From contig JAWKNO010000003.1 in NCBI GenBank assembly GCA_041391665.1, forward strand, positions 1,116,001 to 1,180,000: DNA of 64,000 nt. Direction: 5' to 3'. Made by a program: the position numbers and the translations under genes. Every line of letters begins with the position of its first letter. Positions within the stretch are counted from its first letter, which is position 1. The DNA is from Bacteroidia bacterium (GTDB lineage Bacteria; Bacteroidota; Bacteroidia; J057). The notes below the pieces were generated by a model, which saw only the letters and a list, made by a program, of their open reading frames with translations, did not search any database and was not told the origin of the DNA. Below are positions 25,324-34,409 of this stretch, piece after piece.

Positions 25324-26169
25324 TTACTTACCCCTGGCTGCGGTTTCGGGATTAATCGTAAAAATCATCTTGAGTAAAACAGGTTCTGAATTGTTTAATT
25401 TCAGATCACCGGTAAAGTCATAAAGGCTTCCCCAGTCAAAATGGCGTTTATGTTTGACCTCTTCCACAAACTTGCCGTCTGTTTTGATATCCCCGCCAAA
25501 GAGCATCGATTCACCCACAACAGCCAGCATGACGTCAGTGCCTTCCGGCGCATTTACCACCCGGAAACTTCGCTCCAGGCCGATTCGGTTATCGTCTGCT
25601 TTTTTACGAAGTACAAATTCCGGGGATTCCTCCACGCCAATCTGCGAACCGTCATCCATGACCAGTGCATAGTGAAGCGTTACTTTATTGTCTGCAATGG
25701 AATAGCCCCTGAATTCTGTTTTGGGATAAGACATTGTCCCATTGCGGCTTATTTTCCAGATTTTCTCTACGGGAGGTTGATCGATAATCGGGTATCCCTC
25801 CGCTCTGGTGAACTTTTCATTTTCGCGTTTGACTACTCCCAGGCCTGACCAGCCTTTGTAAATCGCACAATGTGCGGTATCATAGCCAAGCCAAAGCGTT
25901 TTGTCCAGAGCCACTACCAGAAATTCACCATTGCCGTCGAGTTCCGATTTAAATACCCAGTTTTCCCGGGGCCGTGAGATTACAGGTATAACCTCAACCG
26001 GTTTGGGCGGTTTTTCCTTTTTTACCTTTTCAGGCTTATCCTTTTCCGCCTTCGGCTCTTTTTCAGCTTTCTGCTCTTTTCCAGGCTTTTTTTCCTTCGT
26101 TGTTTCTGTCTGGGCCTGAATGGGTAAACTAATCAGAAAAAACAGAATCGTACACAGTAACCATCGCAT
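25324..26169 (-). CDS. Secreted protein with KEP-rich linker
   Basis: 281 residues from ATG 26169 (MRWLLCTILFFLISLPIQAQ signal peptide). The frame is open upstream, but without signal or similarity. Residues ~20-55 are a charged linker of Lys, Glu and Pro repeats (KKPGKEQKAEKEPKAEKDKP). The rest is a beta-rich domain (VFKSELDGNGEFLVVALDK then LWLGYDTAHCAIYKGWSGLG). It strongly resembles the domain preceding or following cytochrome c modules in Planctomycetes and Bacteroidota membrane-bound dehydrogenase-like proteins. Here it is free-standing. It lies between the isomerase and MFS genes, so a role in the same sugar pathway is inferred. Confidence 0.75.
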   Translation of the reverse strand: MRWLLCTILFFLISLPIQAQTETTKEKKPGKEQKAEKEPKAEKDKPEKVKKEKPPKPVEVIPVISRPRENWVFKSELDGNGEFLVVALDKTLWLGYDTAHCAIYKGWSGLGVVKRENEKFTRAEGYPIIDQPPVEKIWKISRNGTMSYPKTEFRGYSIADNKVTLHYALVMDDGSQIGVEESPEFVLRKKADDNRIGLERSFRVVNAPEGTDVMLAVVGESMLFGGDIKTDGKFVEEVKHKRHFDWGSLYDFTGDLKLNNSEPVLLKMIFTINPETAARGK

Positions 26170-26236
26170 AAAACAATTTTTTAATAAAAATGACATGGGC
26201 GCCTGCAAGTACAGACGCCCACGATTAATTTCATAA

Positions 26237-27289
26237 TTACAGGCCAAGAATTTTACGGTTGGTAACCTCATCCACCCCGCTGTCGGCAAAGTCGTCAAAT
26301 GCTTTTTCCGTAACGCGAATGATATGGTCTTCGATAAACATCGCACCTTCGGCTGCGCCTTGTTCAGGATGTTTCAGACAACATTCCCATTCCAGCACGG
26401 CCCATCCGTCATAGTCGTATTGGGTAAGTTTGCTGAAGATCGCACCAAAGTCAATTTGTCCATCACCCAAAGAGCGGAACCGTCCTGCTCTTTCTACCCA
26501 GCCGGAGTAGCCGCCATATACGCCCGATCTTCCCGTAGGATTAAATTCGGCATCTTTTACGTGAAACATTTTGATAAATTCGTGATAAATATCAATATGA
26601 TCCAGGTAATCGAGTTGTTGCAGAATATAGTGGCTGGGGTCATACAGCATATTTACCCGTTTGTGGTTGCCGGTAGCTTCGCGAAACCGCTCGAAAGAGA
26701 CCCCATCATGGAGGTCTTCTCCGGGGTGAATTTCATAACACACGTCCACGCCGACTTCGTCAAATGCATTCAGGATTGGCATCCAGCGTTTGGCCAATTC
26801 GTCGAACCCGACTTCCACCAACCCGGCGGGACGCTGCGGCCAGGGGTACATATAAGGCCATAACAAAGCGCCAGAGAATGTAGCGTGAACATCTATCCCA
26901 AAGTTGCGCGAAGCTTTGGCAGCCATTTTTAATTGATTGACGGCCCATTCGGTACGCGCCTTCGGGTTGCCATGTACTTCTTTGGGAGCAAAACCATCAA
27001 ACATCAGGTCATAACAAGGGTGTACAGCCACGAGTTGCCCCTGAAGGTGAGTGGAAAGTTCTGTAATCTCCACACCAGCTTCGGCAGCGATGCCTTTCAT
27101 CTCATCGACATAGGTCTGGCTTTCTGCCGCGAGTTTCAGGTCGATGGCGCGGCTGTCCCAGCTGGGAACCTGCACACCGACAAAGCCCAGGTCTGCGGCC
27201 CATTCGCAAATATTTTTAAAGTTGTTGAATGGGGCCTGGTCGCCCATAAACTGAGCGAGAAATATAGCGGGTCCTTTGATTGTTTTCAT
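26237..27289 (-). CDS. Sugar phosphate isomerase/epimerase (TIM barrel)
   Basis: 350 residues of the AP_endonuclease_2 / xylose isomerase-like barrel. Metal-ligand candidates occur in order: HLQGQLVAVHP, VCYEIHPGEDLHDG (Glu and His), NMLYDPSHY, MFHVKDAEF and AVLEWE. This is the pattern of IolE- or 3-ketoglucose-type isomerases. It acts in the cytoplasm on a keto sugar or inosose. The next gene upstream is a Gfo/Idh oxidoreductase 18 nt away, a standard oxidise-then-isomerise pair. Confidence 0.92.
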   Translation of the reverse strand: MKTIKGPAIFLAQFMGDQAPFNNFKNICEWAADLGFVGVQVPSWDSRAIDLKLAAESQTYVDEMKGIAAEAGVEITELSTHLQGQLVAVHPCYDLMFDGFAPKEVHGNPKARTEWAVNQLKMAAKASRNFGIDVHATFSGALLWPYMYPWPQRPAGLVEVGFDELAKRWMPILNAFDEVGVDVCYEIHPGEDLHDGVSFERFREATGNHKRVNMLYDPSHYILQQLDYLDHIDIYHEFIKMFHVKDAEFNPTGRSGVYGGYSGWVERAGRFRSLGDGQIDFGAIFSKLTQYDYDGWAVLEWECCLKHPEQGAAEGAMFIEDHIIRVTEKAFDDFADSGVDEVTNRKILGL

Positions 27290-27307
27290 AATAATAGTAG
27301 GGGATGA

Positions 27308-28462
27308 TTAACTTTTAAACTTATACCATTTCTCGTTGCTGTTGGAGGATTCGACGACACTTTCAATAAATGCCATTCCTCTTACCCCATCATCAACTTT
27401 GGGGAAATCCATATCAAACTCAGAGGGCGTTTCGCCATTGAGTTTTTTGCGCAGGGCGCGGGCAAAATTGCGGTAGATATTGGCAAATGCTTCGAGATAA
27501 CCTTCGGGATGCCCTGCCGGGATACGGGTATGCGCCTGGGCACTTTCTGAAAGTGCGCCAACGCCTGTGCGCAGTATCCTTACCCCATCATTGGTTTTAT
27601 GGAGGAGCGTATTGGGTTCCATCTGGCGCCATTCGAGGCCACCGGTTTCTCCGTAGATGCGAATATTGAGGGCGTTCTCTTCGCCCTGGGAGATCTGGCT
27701 GGCATGCAGCACGCCCTTTGCACCGTTGTCAAAGCGGAGCAGGACGTTTCCATCGTCGTCGAGTTTACGGCCTTCTACGAAAGCGGTAAGGTCTGCGCAA
27801 AGTTCTGTGATTTTCAACCCGGTGATAAACTCCGCGAGGTTTTCGGCATGTGTACCGATATCCCCCATCGCACCAGCTATACCAGATCGGCTTGGGTCTG
27901 TACGCCAGTCTGCCTGCTTCTGTCCGCTTCCTTCGAGGAAAGACGAAAGCCAGCCCTGTGGGTATTCTACCACTACCTTGCGAATCTTGCCAATGGCACC
28001 ACTTTTTACCATGTCGCGCGCTTGTTTTACCAGCGGATAACCGGTGTAGTTGTGGGTGAGCGCAAACATCAACCCGGAGCTATCTACGAGAGATTTCAGC
28101 GCTTTGGCTTCGGCAAGTGAAAACGCCAGCGGTTTGTCGCAAACTACCGGAAACCCATGTTCCAGTGCCATCTTTGCCGGGGGAAAGTGCATGTGGTTGG
28201 GCGTGACGATGGAGACAAAATCCATACGTTCGCCGACGGGTAGTTTTTTCTCTTCAAGAATCATCTCCTCAAAGGAACCATATACCCGGTTGGGAGGAAG
28301 ATAAAGATCCTGTCCCGATGCTTTGGATTTTTCAGGATTGCTGCTAAAGGCCCCACAGACCAGTTCGATTTCGCCATCAAGGGCAGCAGCCATCCGGTGT
28401 ACGGCACCAATGAAAGCACCACGGCCTCCACCTACCATACCCATTCTCATTTTTCTGCTCAT
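27308..28462 (-). CDS. Gfo/Idh/MocA family oxidoreductase
   Basis: 384 residues. The Rossmann fold starts with GGGRGAFIG at residues 11-19. The family's EKPLA motif appears as DKPLA at 109-113, supplying the catalytic-site lysine. The alpha/beta C-terminal domain includes GDIGTHAENLAEF, with the histidine typical of the active site. It would oxidise a sugar or cyclitol with NAD(P)+. It is the first gene of a minus-strand group followed by a TIM-barrel isomerase, a secreted protein and an MFS transporter. Substrate not identifiable from sequence. Confidence 0.94.
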   Translation of the reverse strand: MSRKMRMGMVGGGRGAFIGAVHRMAAALDGEIELVCGAFSSNPEKSKASGQDLYLPPNRVYGSFEEMILEEKKLPVGERMDFVSIVTPNHMHFPPAKMALEHGFPVVCDKPLAFSLAEAKALKSLVDSSGLMFALTHNYTGYPLVKQARDMVKSGAIGKIRKVVVEYPQGWLSSFLEGSGQKQADWRTDPSRSGIAGAMGDIGTHAENLAEFITGLKITELCADLTAFVEGRKLDDDGNVLLRFDNGAKGVLHASQISQGEENALNIRIYGETGGLEWRQMEPNTLLHKTNDGVRILRTGVGALSESAQAHTRIPAGHPEGYLEAFANIYRNFARALRKKLNGETPSEFDMDFPKVDDGVRGMAFIESVVESSNSNEKWYKFKS

Positions 28463-28526
28463 ATCAGAAGGATTGTATTTACGTTATGTGAATAGTCCTT
28501 CTAATATAGAAAAAAATCGTTTTTTA

Positions 28527-29330
28527 CTACTGAATATTCAAAAACTGGGTGGGATCTTCCCATTCAAAACGGGGGTCGGCGTCGATCAGTTCGTGTAAAA
28601 CTGCGGCATAACCGGAGTCGACAATCACGATCACCTTCTGATCTTTTGGAGAAACAATACGGCTAAGATTGGCGAGAAGCTCCATATGATATTTATACCA
28701 CTCGGCGAGAATAGACGTACCGGAGGCCGTACCTGCATTGGAAATCTGGGTCAGTCCTTTTATATAAGAACCGTGTTCGTAACTCAGGTTCCCGGGATTA
28801 TTGAGGTAGGCAAAATAACTGCTCAACGTTCCGTAATTGAGATGCTGCTGCTTGGCGGTCTCAATTCCTCTCCCGGTCTGAACCATCATATCCACTGCGG
28901 GAGAGTGGAAATCTGCCTGTACCTCAGACAAATAGGCGCCCAGGTTAAATCCATCTTCTGTATCAACGCCAAACAAATGCGTATGACCGAGAAAACTGGC
29001 CAGCCGAAATCCTATCTGCTCTCTTACCGAACGGTTGAGAATATGAGTTCCCTTCAAAAATGCAAGGTAGTCTTCATCCAAACGCTGTTCCCACAATGAT
29101 TGTGCAGGCACATCTACAATGACCTTGTCAGGCGAAAACCGTGCAAGCCCTTCCACAAGTGCGGCCACCTCTTTCTGCCGGCCGGGGCGCAGGATATCAT
29201 GAGGCAAAAAATGGCTGCCCAAAACCATCACCCGGACTTTACCGGTATCCGGCGATGCCGGAGAAACAAACCCGTATTGACTCAGAGCAGAGACTATCAA
29301 TAGCAGGAAAAAATACACCACGCTTCGCAT
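28527..29330 (-). CDS. DUF5694 domain secreted protein
   Basis: 267 residues with an N-terminal signal or anchor (MRSVVYFFLLLIVSALSQYG). The segments VRVMVLGSHFLPHDILRPGR, KVIVDVPAQSLWEQRLDEDY and KVIVIVDSGYAAVLHELI match the DUF5694/TraB-like pattern (a V-L-G-(T/S)-x-H beginning, a KV-x-V-(E/D) strand, and a closing V-x-G-x-x-H-x-x-x-L helix). TraB/PrgY-like proteins have conserved His and Glu and are suspected proteases or pheromone inhibitors. Function here unknown. Monocistronic. Confidence 0.75.
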   Translation of the reverse strand: MRSVVYFFLLLIVSALSQYGFVSPASPDTGKVRVMVLGSHFLPHDILRPGRQKEVAALVEGLARFSPDKVIVDVPAQSLWEQRLDEDYLAFLKGTHILNRSVREQIGFRLASFLGHTHLFGVDTEDGFNLGAYLSEVQADFHSPAVDMMVQTGRGIETAKQQHLNYGTLSSYFAYLNNPGNLSYEHGSYIKGLTQISNAGTASGTSILAEWYKYHMELLANLSRIVSPKDQKVIVIVDSGYAAVLHELIDADPRFEWEDPTQFLNIQ

Positions 29331-29568
29331 GAGGTAAAAGTTTAGCTGTATAGATTTCCAGAATATACTTAACGCTGTATCAAAAACTATAAACTACCAG
29401 ACGATCAACCGGAGGTTTGTGCTGCACAGACTTGTAATTTTTGTCCGGGTTTAATCATTATATCCCAAAATCAGTAAAAAGTTACACCTTTGACTGGCAA
29501 AAGGTTCATTTTTAGCAAAAACCACCTGTATATGCAGGGCGCAAACGCTTTTTTTCTATTTTGGCAAT

Positions 29569-30999
29569 GTGAAAAATCTCAAACCATTTTCGTCCGTTTG
29601 GTGGCAGGGTAAATCATTGTGGCTCTTGCTTCCGGCAATCCTTGTTTTTATTGTGGGGAAATGGGCAGACCTTTCGCTACCATTCTTCTGGGACGAGTTG
29701 GGTGTTTACGGCAGGGGTATTCTCCACATGGTCGATCACGGGCCGGGTATGCTGCCCTCGTCGCTTCCGCCAGAACTCAGCCGCGGGCATCCTCTTTTTT
29801 TCTACTTTTTCTTTTCGCTGGGAGGATGGATTTCCGGGTTCTCTCTTCCTTTTCTTCACGGCATGGCGCTGTGGGTTACGATCGGGCTGTTTGCGGCGGT
29901 TTATTTTGCAGGAAAACAGTTGATGGGCGAATGGGTGGGGTTGGCTGCAACATTATTTATGATGGTAATGCCCGTTGTATTTGCCCAGGCTACCCTCATT
30001 TTACCAGAAATGATGCTGGCGCTGTTGGTATTTCTGGGATTATATACATTTTTCAAAAAGCGCTTCGGCTGGTATTTTATTCTTTGCGGCCTCGCCCTGC
30101 TGACCAAAGAGTCGGCGATTGTCCTTCCGCTGGCTACTGCATTATTTTCGATGCTTACCGCCCAAAATCTCCGTATCAGAAATACAGCCATTGCCCTTTC
30201 CCCTTTGACTGTATTTGCGCTCTTCCTGGCTGTTCAGCGCTTACAGAATGGCTGGTGGTTTTTTCCTTACCATGTGGAACTCGTTTCATTTGCCCCGGAA
30301 GAAGTCATCGATAAACTGGGGAGGATTCTGCGCTTTTTATTTATCGCGCAGGGCAGATGGGGCGGAATGGTGCTTCTATTGATTGGGGTAATAACTTTTG
30401 CATGGAATACACGGAAAAAGGCGACAACCCTTCATCCCTTTTTTCTGCTGGCGGGCATATTTTTTCTGGGATGGCTGGGTTTTAGTTCGCTCAACTTCTA
30501 TATGGATCGCTACTTTCTGGCATTTTTCCCGGTTACAGGATTGTTTGCAGCGGCGGGTATCCGGGAAATGAGCCGGTTGCTGGAGAAAAAAGAAATTATC
30601 CTGGCAGTTCCGTTTGCTGGCGTGCTGATTTTACCTTTGTTGAATTTCACCACCCCAGACTTCCACTACGATGTAGATATCAGTTTCCGTCGTTTGGTGA
30701 ATGTACAAATACAAACCACCCATTTTCTGGAAAAGGAAGTAGCGGAAGGAGAACTGTTTTTTGCAAACTTCCCTCTTTACAATGGCTTTCTGGACAATCG
30801 TTATGGATACATGCAGACAGAGGGTTCGTTCCGCCCAACGGTAGTCTACCATGATAGTTTGCGGATCATCGCCATCATACAACCTCCGCTGGACGCTGCA
30901 TATACGATCCACATTGACCCTGCCAAAGAAATCTGGCGATATGAAGATGGGTACTCTAAGGCCGTTGTTTATGATTTGAAGAAAGACGAAAATTTTTAG
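29569..30999 (+). CDS. GT-C family membrane glycosyltransferase (PMT_2/ArnT-like)
   Basis: 476 residues starting at GTG 29569. About 11 membrane segments follow an N-terminal periplasmic loop with WDELGVYGRG at residues 41-50. The D42-E43 pair is the GT-C acidic motif that binds the divalent metal and polyprenyl-phosphate sugar. LALLTKESAIVLPLA is the conserved TKE segment after the middle helices. Such enzymes transfer a sugar from a lipid carrier to lipid A, protein or polysaccharide in the periplasm. The acceptor is unknown. The next genes form an unrelated toxin-antitoxin pair. Confidence 0.88.
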   Translation: MKNLKPFSSVWWQGKSLWLLLPAILVFIVGKWADLSLPFFWDELGVYGRGILHMVDHGPGMLPSSLPPELSRGHPLFFYFFFSLGGWISGFSLPFLHGMALWVTIGLFAAVYFAGKQLMGEWVGLAATLFMMVMPVVFAQATLILPEMMLALLVFLGLYTFFKKRFGWYFILCGLALLTKESAIVLPLATALFSMLTAQNLRIRNTAIALSPLTVFALFLAVQRLQNGWWFFPYHVELVSFAPEEVIDKLGRILRFLFIAQGRWGGMVLLLIGVITFAWNTRKKATTLHPFFLLAGIFFLGWLGFSSLNFYMDRYFLAFFPVTGLFAAAGIREMSRLLEKKEIILAVPFAGVLILPLLNFTTPDFHYDVDISFRRLVNVQIQTTHFLEKEVAEGELFFANFPLYNGFLDNRYGYMQTEGSFRPTVVYHDSLRIIAIIQPPLDAAYTIHIDPAKEIWRYEDGYSKAVVYDLKKDENF

Positions 31000-31061
31000 G
31001 TAATAGTTAAAGGATATATTAATTTTATTAACCTTTTTCGTTAACTATATGTATAACAACT

Positions 31062-31394
31062 GTGGAAATCTGGTATAGAAGTAGAAAATTGGAGAAACAA
31101 TTGACAGTTCCCAAAGAGATGCTGAAGTCTTTTGGGCAATTGGCTCTTAAAATAAACCAGCGACTTGAAGAATTAAAAGCAGCAGATTCTTTGATAGTAA
31201 TGAGAACCTTGCCTGCGGCAAGGTGTCATGAGCTTACCGGAGACAGAAAGGGTACATTAGCTGTCAATATTTCAGGAAACTACAGAATGATTTTCGAGCC
31301 ATACCACAACCCGATACCTCAAACTAATGACGGTGGTTTAGACTGGGCAGCAATCACCAAAATCAAAATACTGGAAATTGAAGATTATCACTGA
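31062..31394 (+). CDS. higB: HigB/RelE-family toxin
   Basis: 110 residues starting at GTG 31062. The RelE/HigB fold is recognised by RSRKLEKQLTVPKEMLKSFG, the MRTLPAARCHELTGDRKG segment (the conserved L-x-x-L-x-G-x-R core), NISGNYRMIFEPYHN and the closing KILEIEDYH. These ribosome-dependent mRNA endonucleases have an Arg/Lys/Tyr/His active surface; R and H residues are present at expected spots. Toxin-first order, 20 nt ahead of its antitoxin, matches higBA loci. Confidence 0.9.
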   Translation: MEIWYRSRKLEKQLTVPKEMLKSFGQLALKINQRLEELKAADSLIVMRTLPAARCHELTGDRKGTLAVNISGNYRMIFEPYHNPIPQTNDGGLDWAAITKIKILEIEDYH

Positions 31395-31414
31395 ATAAAA
31401 AGAAATAACATAAA

Positions 31415-32509
31415 ATGGCATCAACGCTTGAAATTACAAAATCCTTGCTCTCTCCTCCGGGAGGTACCATTCAGGAAACCATTGAAGAAATGGGGATGTC
31501 TCAGGCAGAGTTAGCTGAAAGAATGGGAAGACCCAAAGAGAAAATTAATGATATCATTAAAGGTAAAGAACCCGTCACGACGGCTACCGCTTTTAAATTG
31601 GAGAAGGTTTTAGGTATCCCGGCAAGCTTTTGGCTAAATCGGGAAAAAGCTTATCGTACAAAAATCTATGAGTTACAACAACAAAATGAACTAGAAAAAA
31701 AGAAAGACTGGCTTCAAAAATTTCCCATAAAAGATATCCGCAAACTGGGCTGGTTACCTGATACAAAAGAGACATACCTACTGGTTAATGCATTGCTTCA
31801 ATTTTTCGGAATCGCTTCACCCGAAGAATGGGAACGGATTTATGTGGACAAAGAAATTTCTGTAGCTTTTCGAATATCTCTGGCAAACACACAAAGCCCA
31901 CATGCAATTTCAGCCTGGTTAAGAATGGGGGAATTACAATCGCAAACTCTTACTCTTTCCGAATTCGACAAAAAAAAATTCAAAGAAACACTCACAGAAA
32001 TTAAAGACCTGGCCTACCTTATGCCGCTCAATTTTGCTGCGGAATTGCAGAATATATGTTCCCGGTCAGGTGTTGCTGTTGTTTATACTCCTGCTTTACC
32101 CCAAGCACCTATAAGTGGTGCATCTCGCTGGTTCCACAACCGGCCTATCATTCAACTTTCCGGTAGATTCAGAACAAATGACCACTTTTGGTTTACGTTT
32201 TTCCATGAAGCTGCTCATATCATTTTACATGGTAAAAAAGATATTTTCCTCGAAAATGTAGAAGGAACCGAAAATGACCAGGAGAAAGAAAATGATGCGA
32301 ATGTTTTTGCAGCAAAAATACTAATTGATCCTAAAGACTGGAGAACTATCCTTGAGAGCCGGCCATTAACGTTAGACAAAATTAAAAACTATGCAGCTCA
32401 AATGCGTGTTGACCCAGGCATTATTGTAGGGAGATTACAACACGAAAAAAAAATCCCTCAGTCTTTTGGTAACGAACTGAAAAAAAAGATTGACATTTTC
32501 AGTGTTTAA
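31415..32509 (+). CDS. higA: HigA-type antitoxin fused to ImmA/IrrE peptidase
   Basis: 364 residues. Residues ~10-75 form an XRE/HigA helix-turn-helix (GTIQETIEEMGMSQAELAER, then VLGIPASFWLNRE). Residues ~200-345 form an ImmA/IrrE metallopeptidase domain with HEAAH at 264-268 and the downstream ENDANVFAA segment carrying the third ligand and the conserved alanines. ImmA/IrrE proteases cleave HTH repressors, so a repressor-protease fusion downstream of a toxin is a stress-triggerable arrangement. The antitoxin presumably represses the pair at a site before 31062. Length is about three times that of a plain HigA. Confidence 0.9.
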   Translation: MASTLEITKSLLSPPGGTIQETIEEMGMSQAELAERMGRPKEKINDIIKGKEPVTTATAFKLEKVLGIPASFWLNREKAYRTKIYELQQQNELEKKKDWLQKFPIKDIRKLGWLPDTKETYLLVNALLQFFGIASPEEWERIYVDKEISVAFRISLANTQSPHAISAWLRMGELQSQTLTLSEFDKKKFKETLTEIKDLAYLMPLNFAAELQNICSRSGVAVVYTPALPQAPISGASRWFHNRPIIQLSGRFRTNDHFWFTFFHEAAHIILHGKKDIFLENVEGTENDQEKENDANVFAAKILIDPKDWRTILESRPLTLDKIKNYAAQMRVDPGIIVGRLQHEKKIPQSFGNELKKKIDIFSV

Positions 32510-32663
32510 CTTTTCGCGGCTGAAACTTTATCCCACAACATAACCTTCCGCAATTTTTGTTTACATTTTTTTAATACATACTTAACAAACTCTTAATACG
32601 TTTATAGGCTTCAGATTAAGGGATAATCCGAACTTTACGGCCTAAACCTGAAGTAATATCTGC

Positions 32664-34409
32664 ATGAGTTTTAAAACGGTCCTCGCCCTGTTTATTTGTA
32701 GCATTCTCTCCTTCCCTTTATTTGCAGCAAATCCGGGTATTATCAATGGGAAAATCTCCAGTGGAAAAACCGGAGAAGTTGTTCCCGATGTTTCATTAAA
32801 TCTTGCCATTAAAGACAGTATCATAGCAGGAGGTTTTGTCACAGACAATGAAGGTAAATACTCTATCGAAACCGAGCCGGGAACTTATTCTCTCATTATT
32901 TCGCATCCTTCTTTTATTAGTGATACCATTGATATCGTTGTGGCAGAAGGTGTCTCAGTTTACAACGAGACGCTGCTTTTTGAGGACAGCCTGACCCGCG
33001 AATCGCTGAAGATTGAAGTCACGGAGAAACCAGCCGGCATCATTGAGCATATCGGGGAAAATTATAGTGGATTGACCATTGGTCTGTTTATTCTTGCGAT
33101 TCTTGCAGTTGCTGGCTTTGAGTTTGTCAATGGTTTTCACGATACCGCCAATGCTGTGGCAACGGTAATTTACACCAATACCCTCAAACCGCTTCACGCG
33201 GTAGTCTGGTCCGGTATATGGAATTTTCTGGGTGTATGGGTAGGGGGAATTGCCGTGGCGGCCAGCCTCATGGCGCTTTTGCCTTTGGAACAGATGATGG
33301 GACTGAGTGTAGGCGAAAATCTGGCGATTGTGATGGCAGTGATGATAACGGCGATTTCGTGGAACCTGCTTACATGGTATTTTGGCATCCCATGTTCCAG
33401 TTCACATACGATGATCGGTTCTCTGCTTGGAACAGCTATGGGACTTTGGCTGCACAAAGGCGGCGACGGGGTAAACTGGGGCAAAGCCTATGACATCGGT
33501 ATGTCTCTCCTGCTTTCTCCGGCATTTGGTTTTGCCGTAGCCATTGTACTGATGTACCTGCTTCATCTTTTCATCAAAAATAAAGTCATATTCGAAGAAC
33601 CGCCCCGCGATACTGCACCTCCCTGGTGGATTCGGATTATTCTGGTTACGACCTGTACCCTGGTAAGCTTTTTTCACGGATCCAATGACGGACAAAAAGG
33701 CGTGGGTCTGCTGATGATTATTTTACTCTCTCTTTTCCCTTTGCATTATGCCCTAAATCCGTCTATAGAACCATCCAGTGTGGCCAGTGCGCTCGAAGTG
33801 ATCGAGCAGGGATTGGGAAATGATACACAGTTTGCTCCCGTAGTGGCCATCGAAAATATCAAAACACAGATGGTACAAAACGGCCATATGGGCGCTGAGC
33901 AAAAAATCCAACTGAGAAGAGACATACGGCAACTTCAGAAACAACTGAAAGCCCTTTCCAAAGATCAATGGAAAAAACAAAATCCGGAAGAGCAGAAAAC
34001 CATTAAGGAGGCGATCGGAACAGTCAACAATTACACCACCTTTGCGCCTACCTGGGCAATTCTGCTGATTTCAGTTTCTCTGGGTCTTGGGACGATGATT
34101 GGCTGGAAAAGAATTGTTGTTACCATCGGGGAAAATATTGGAAAATCGCATCTCACCTATGCACAGGGAGCTGCAGCAGAGTTGATTGCCACAGCCACTA
34201 TCGGTATGAGCACAGGTCTTGGACTGCCGGTAAGTACCACGCATGTACTTTCTTCAGGCGTAGCGGGAACCATGGTTGCGGAAGGCGGCATCGGCAACCT
34301 TCAGCGGAAAACAGTTACCAATATTGTACTGGCATGGATTCTTACGTTGCCTGTTACGATCGTAGGATCGCTCATTTTCTATAAACTATTCCAGTGGCTG
34401 TTTTTGTAG
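32664..34409 (+). CDS. PiT-family phosphate transporter with N-terminal regulatory-like domain
   Basis: 581 residues. A signal peptide (1-21) leads into a ~85-residue CarboxypepD_reg-like beta-sandwich (INGKISSGKTGEVVPDVSLN ... GGFVTDNEGKYSIETEPGTY), normally the N-terminal domain of TonB-dependent receptors and secreted proteins. The transporter follows: NGFHDTANAVAT at about 156-167, FFHGSNDGQKGVG and GLPVSTTHVLSSG are the PiT signatures for Pi/Na+ or H+ symport. A ~100-residue loop with KQ-rich helices lies before the last membrane segments. The fused periplasmic domain is unusual for PiT and may sense or dock. Confidence 0.9.
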   Translation: MSFKTVLALFICSILSFPLFAANPGIINGKISSGKTGEVVPDVSLNLAIKDSIIAGGFVTDNEGKYSIETEPGTYSLIISHPSFISDTIDIVVAEGVSVYNETLLFEDSLTRESLKIEVTEKPAGIIEHIGENYSGLTIGLFILAILAVAGFEFVNGFHDTANAVATVIYTNTLKPLHAVVWSGIWNFLGVWVGGIAVAASLMALLPLEQMMGLSVGENLAIVMAVMITAISWNLLTWYFGIPCSSSHTMIGSLLGTAMGLWLHKGGDGVNWGKAYDIGMSLLLSPAFGFAVAIVLMYLLHLFIKNKVIFEEPPRDTAPPWWIRIILVTTCTLVSFFHGSNDGQKGVGLLMIILLSLFPLHYALNPSIEPSSVASALEVIEQGLGNDTQFAPVVAIENIKTQMVQNGHMGAEQKIQLRRDIRQLQKQLKALSKDQWKKQNPEEQKTIKEAIGTVNNYTTFAPTWAILLISVSLGLGTMIGWKRIVVTIGENIGKSHLTYAQGAAAELIATATIGMSTGLGLPVSTTHVLSSGVAGTMVAEGGIGNLQRKTVTNIVLAWILTLPVTIVGSLIFYKLFQWLFL

